Shown: piece by piece, positions 6,083 through 6,740 of the stretch
Layout: the number at the start of each line of letters is the position of its first letter
Numbering within the stretch: position 1 is the stretch's first letter
Source of the DNA: Sphingobacteriaceae bacterium
GTDB taxonomy: Bacteria; Bacteroidota; Bacteroidia; Sphingobacteriales; Sphingobacteriaceae
Assembly: GCA_021740025.1 (NCBI GenBank)
Contig: JAIPAN010000063.1
Coordinates: 1 to 6,740, forward strand
Direction of reading: 5' to 3'
Length of the DNA: 6,740 nucleotides
Translations under genes and position numbers: made by a program
Notes under the pieces: model-generated
Databases searched by the model: none
Told to the model about the DNA's origin: nothing
Seen by the model: only the letters and a program-made list of their open reading frames with translations

Positions 6083-6086
6083 GTTT

Positions 6087-6740
6087 TTATGCCTTTGGAT
6101 GGGCTTGTTTATAGATAGATTTTAGTTTTTCGATAGAATTATGGGTATATACTTGCGTTGCAGATAAATTTGCATGACCCAAAAGCTCTTTTATGGCTGT
6201 TAACTCTGCTCCTTTATTTAATAAAGCGGTAGCAAAACTGTGGCGCAAAATATGTGGGCTCTTTTTATCTTGAGTTGATACTTCTCCCAATGCCTGTTTT
6301 ACCAAACGATAAATGAGTTGCGGATAGGCCGGTGTGCCCTTATCTGTAACTATTAATTTATCGGTGCTAGTAAAGCCCAACTCGTTTTTTTGGTCGATAT
6401 ACACGTTTAACATAGCGTAAAGGGGTTTAGCCAAAGGAATGATCCGTTCTTTATTGCGTTTTCCCAATACCTTAATTTGCTGATTATAATCGTCTATATC
6501 GCTGTTTTTAAGCCCTAAAAGTTCCGCCAAGCGTATACCAGTTCCGTAAAGCAATTCCAAAACAACGCGATTTCTCAAGCCCTCAAATCCTGAAGGAAAT
6601 AAAGCTTCATCATCTAATAAGGTATTTAGTTTCGCTTCTTCTACAATTACGGGCAAGCGTTTGGGTATTTTGGGAGCTTGCACTTGTACCATGGGGTTTT
6701 TATCCACCAGCCCTTCTCGTTGTAAAAATTTATAAAAAGA
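6087..6740 (-). CDS. xerC: Tyrosine recombinase of the XerC/XerD family (5' end beyond window)
   Basis: Xer recombinases resolve chromosome dimers at dif sites. The frame is open to the right edge, where SFYKFLQREGL precedes VDKNPM. This is the conserved end of the N-terminal core-binding domain, so the gene begins outside the window and the GTG at 6707 is not its start. About 217 of roughly 290-300 residues are visible. The catalytic domain is complete. Counting from the first visible residue, Arg70 lies in GTGIRLAELLGL, Lys94 in LGKRNKER, His163 and Arg166 in HILRHSFA, His189 in LLGHANL and the nucleophile Tyr198 in QVYTH. It sits upstream of hpf, a chromosomal arrangement common in Bacteroidota, which favours a housekeeping Xer protein over a phage integrase. 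XerC against XerD is not certain from sequence alone. Confidence 0.93.
   Translation of the reverse strand, partial: SFYKFLQREGLVDKNPMVQVQAPKIPKRLPVIVEEAKLNTLLDDEALFPSGFEGLRNRVVLELLYGTGIRLAELLGLKNSDIDDYNQQIKVLGKRNKERIIPLAKPLYAMLNVYIDQKNELGFTSTDKLIVTDKGTPAYPQLIYRLVKQALGEVSTQDKKSPHILRHSFATALLNKGAELTAIKELLGHANLSATQVYTHNSIEKLKSIYKQAHPKA

Noticed and set aside
6705..6707. GTG as the start of the recombinase gene
   Set aside because: Upstream codons in the same frame continue to encode conserved recombinase sequence (FYKFLQREGL) to the window edge, so the gene is merely cut by the window.

Overview
The window is a core-genome segment of a Bacteroidota chromosome, most likely from the Sphingobacteriales (a Pedobacter-like lineage). 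This placement rests on protein flavour (L11, EF-Tu and the RpoB N-terminus), on the gene order tRNA-Thr/Tyr/Gly/Thr - tuf - tRNA-Trp - secE - nusG, on A/T-rich leaders almost without Shine-Dalgarno sequences, and on a promoter of the phylum-specific TTTG / TAnnTTTG type. It is inferred from reading the sequence, not from a database search. Every gene lies on the minus strand, so transcription runs from high to low coordinates.

Reading in the direction of transcription, the right end (6740-5728) holds a 5'-truncated XerC/D-type tyrosine recombinase followed by a short ribosome hibernation factor (hpf). The hpf gene has a textbook Shine-Dalgarno sequence and ends in a strong intrinsic terminator (5656-5689). 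A good Bacteroidota promoter (5616-5645) follows at once and starts the translation-machinery block. That block consists of four tRNAs (Thr-TGT, Tyr-GTA, Gly-TCC, Thr-GGT), then tuf (EF-Tu), a hairpin that looks like a terminator or attenuator (3840-3871), tRNA-Trp, secE and nusG.

After a 122-nt gap comes the L11-L1-L10-L7/L12 set (rplK, rplA, rplJ, rplL). Another hairpin with short direct repeats (656-711) precedes rpoB, which starts on TTG and runs off the left edge after 194 codons. The products serve one process. tRNAs and EF-Tu deliver amino acids. L11, L10 and L7/L12 form the ribosomal stalk that EF-Tu and EF-G contact, and L1 is the mobile stalk at the E site. NusG and RpoB belong to transcription, SecE to protein export, and HPF parks idle ribosomes.

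I see no mobile element, CRISPR array or novel multi-gene system. The points worth a second look are local: the strong SD on hpf in a phylum that rarely uses SDs, an apparent Pro-to-Arg change in the near-invariant HRSPG motif of RpoB, the rpoB TTG start, hairpins inside the gene string that suggest internal control of transcription, and a partly duplicated segment ahead of both tRNA-Thr genes.
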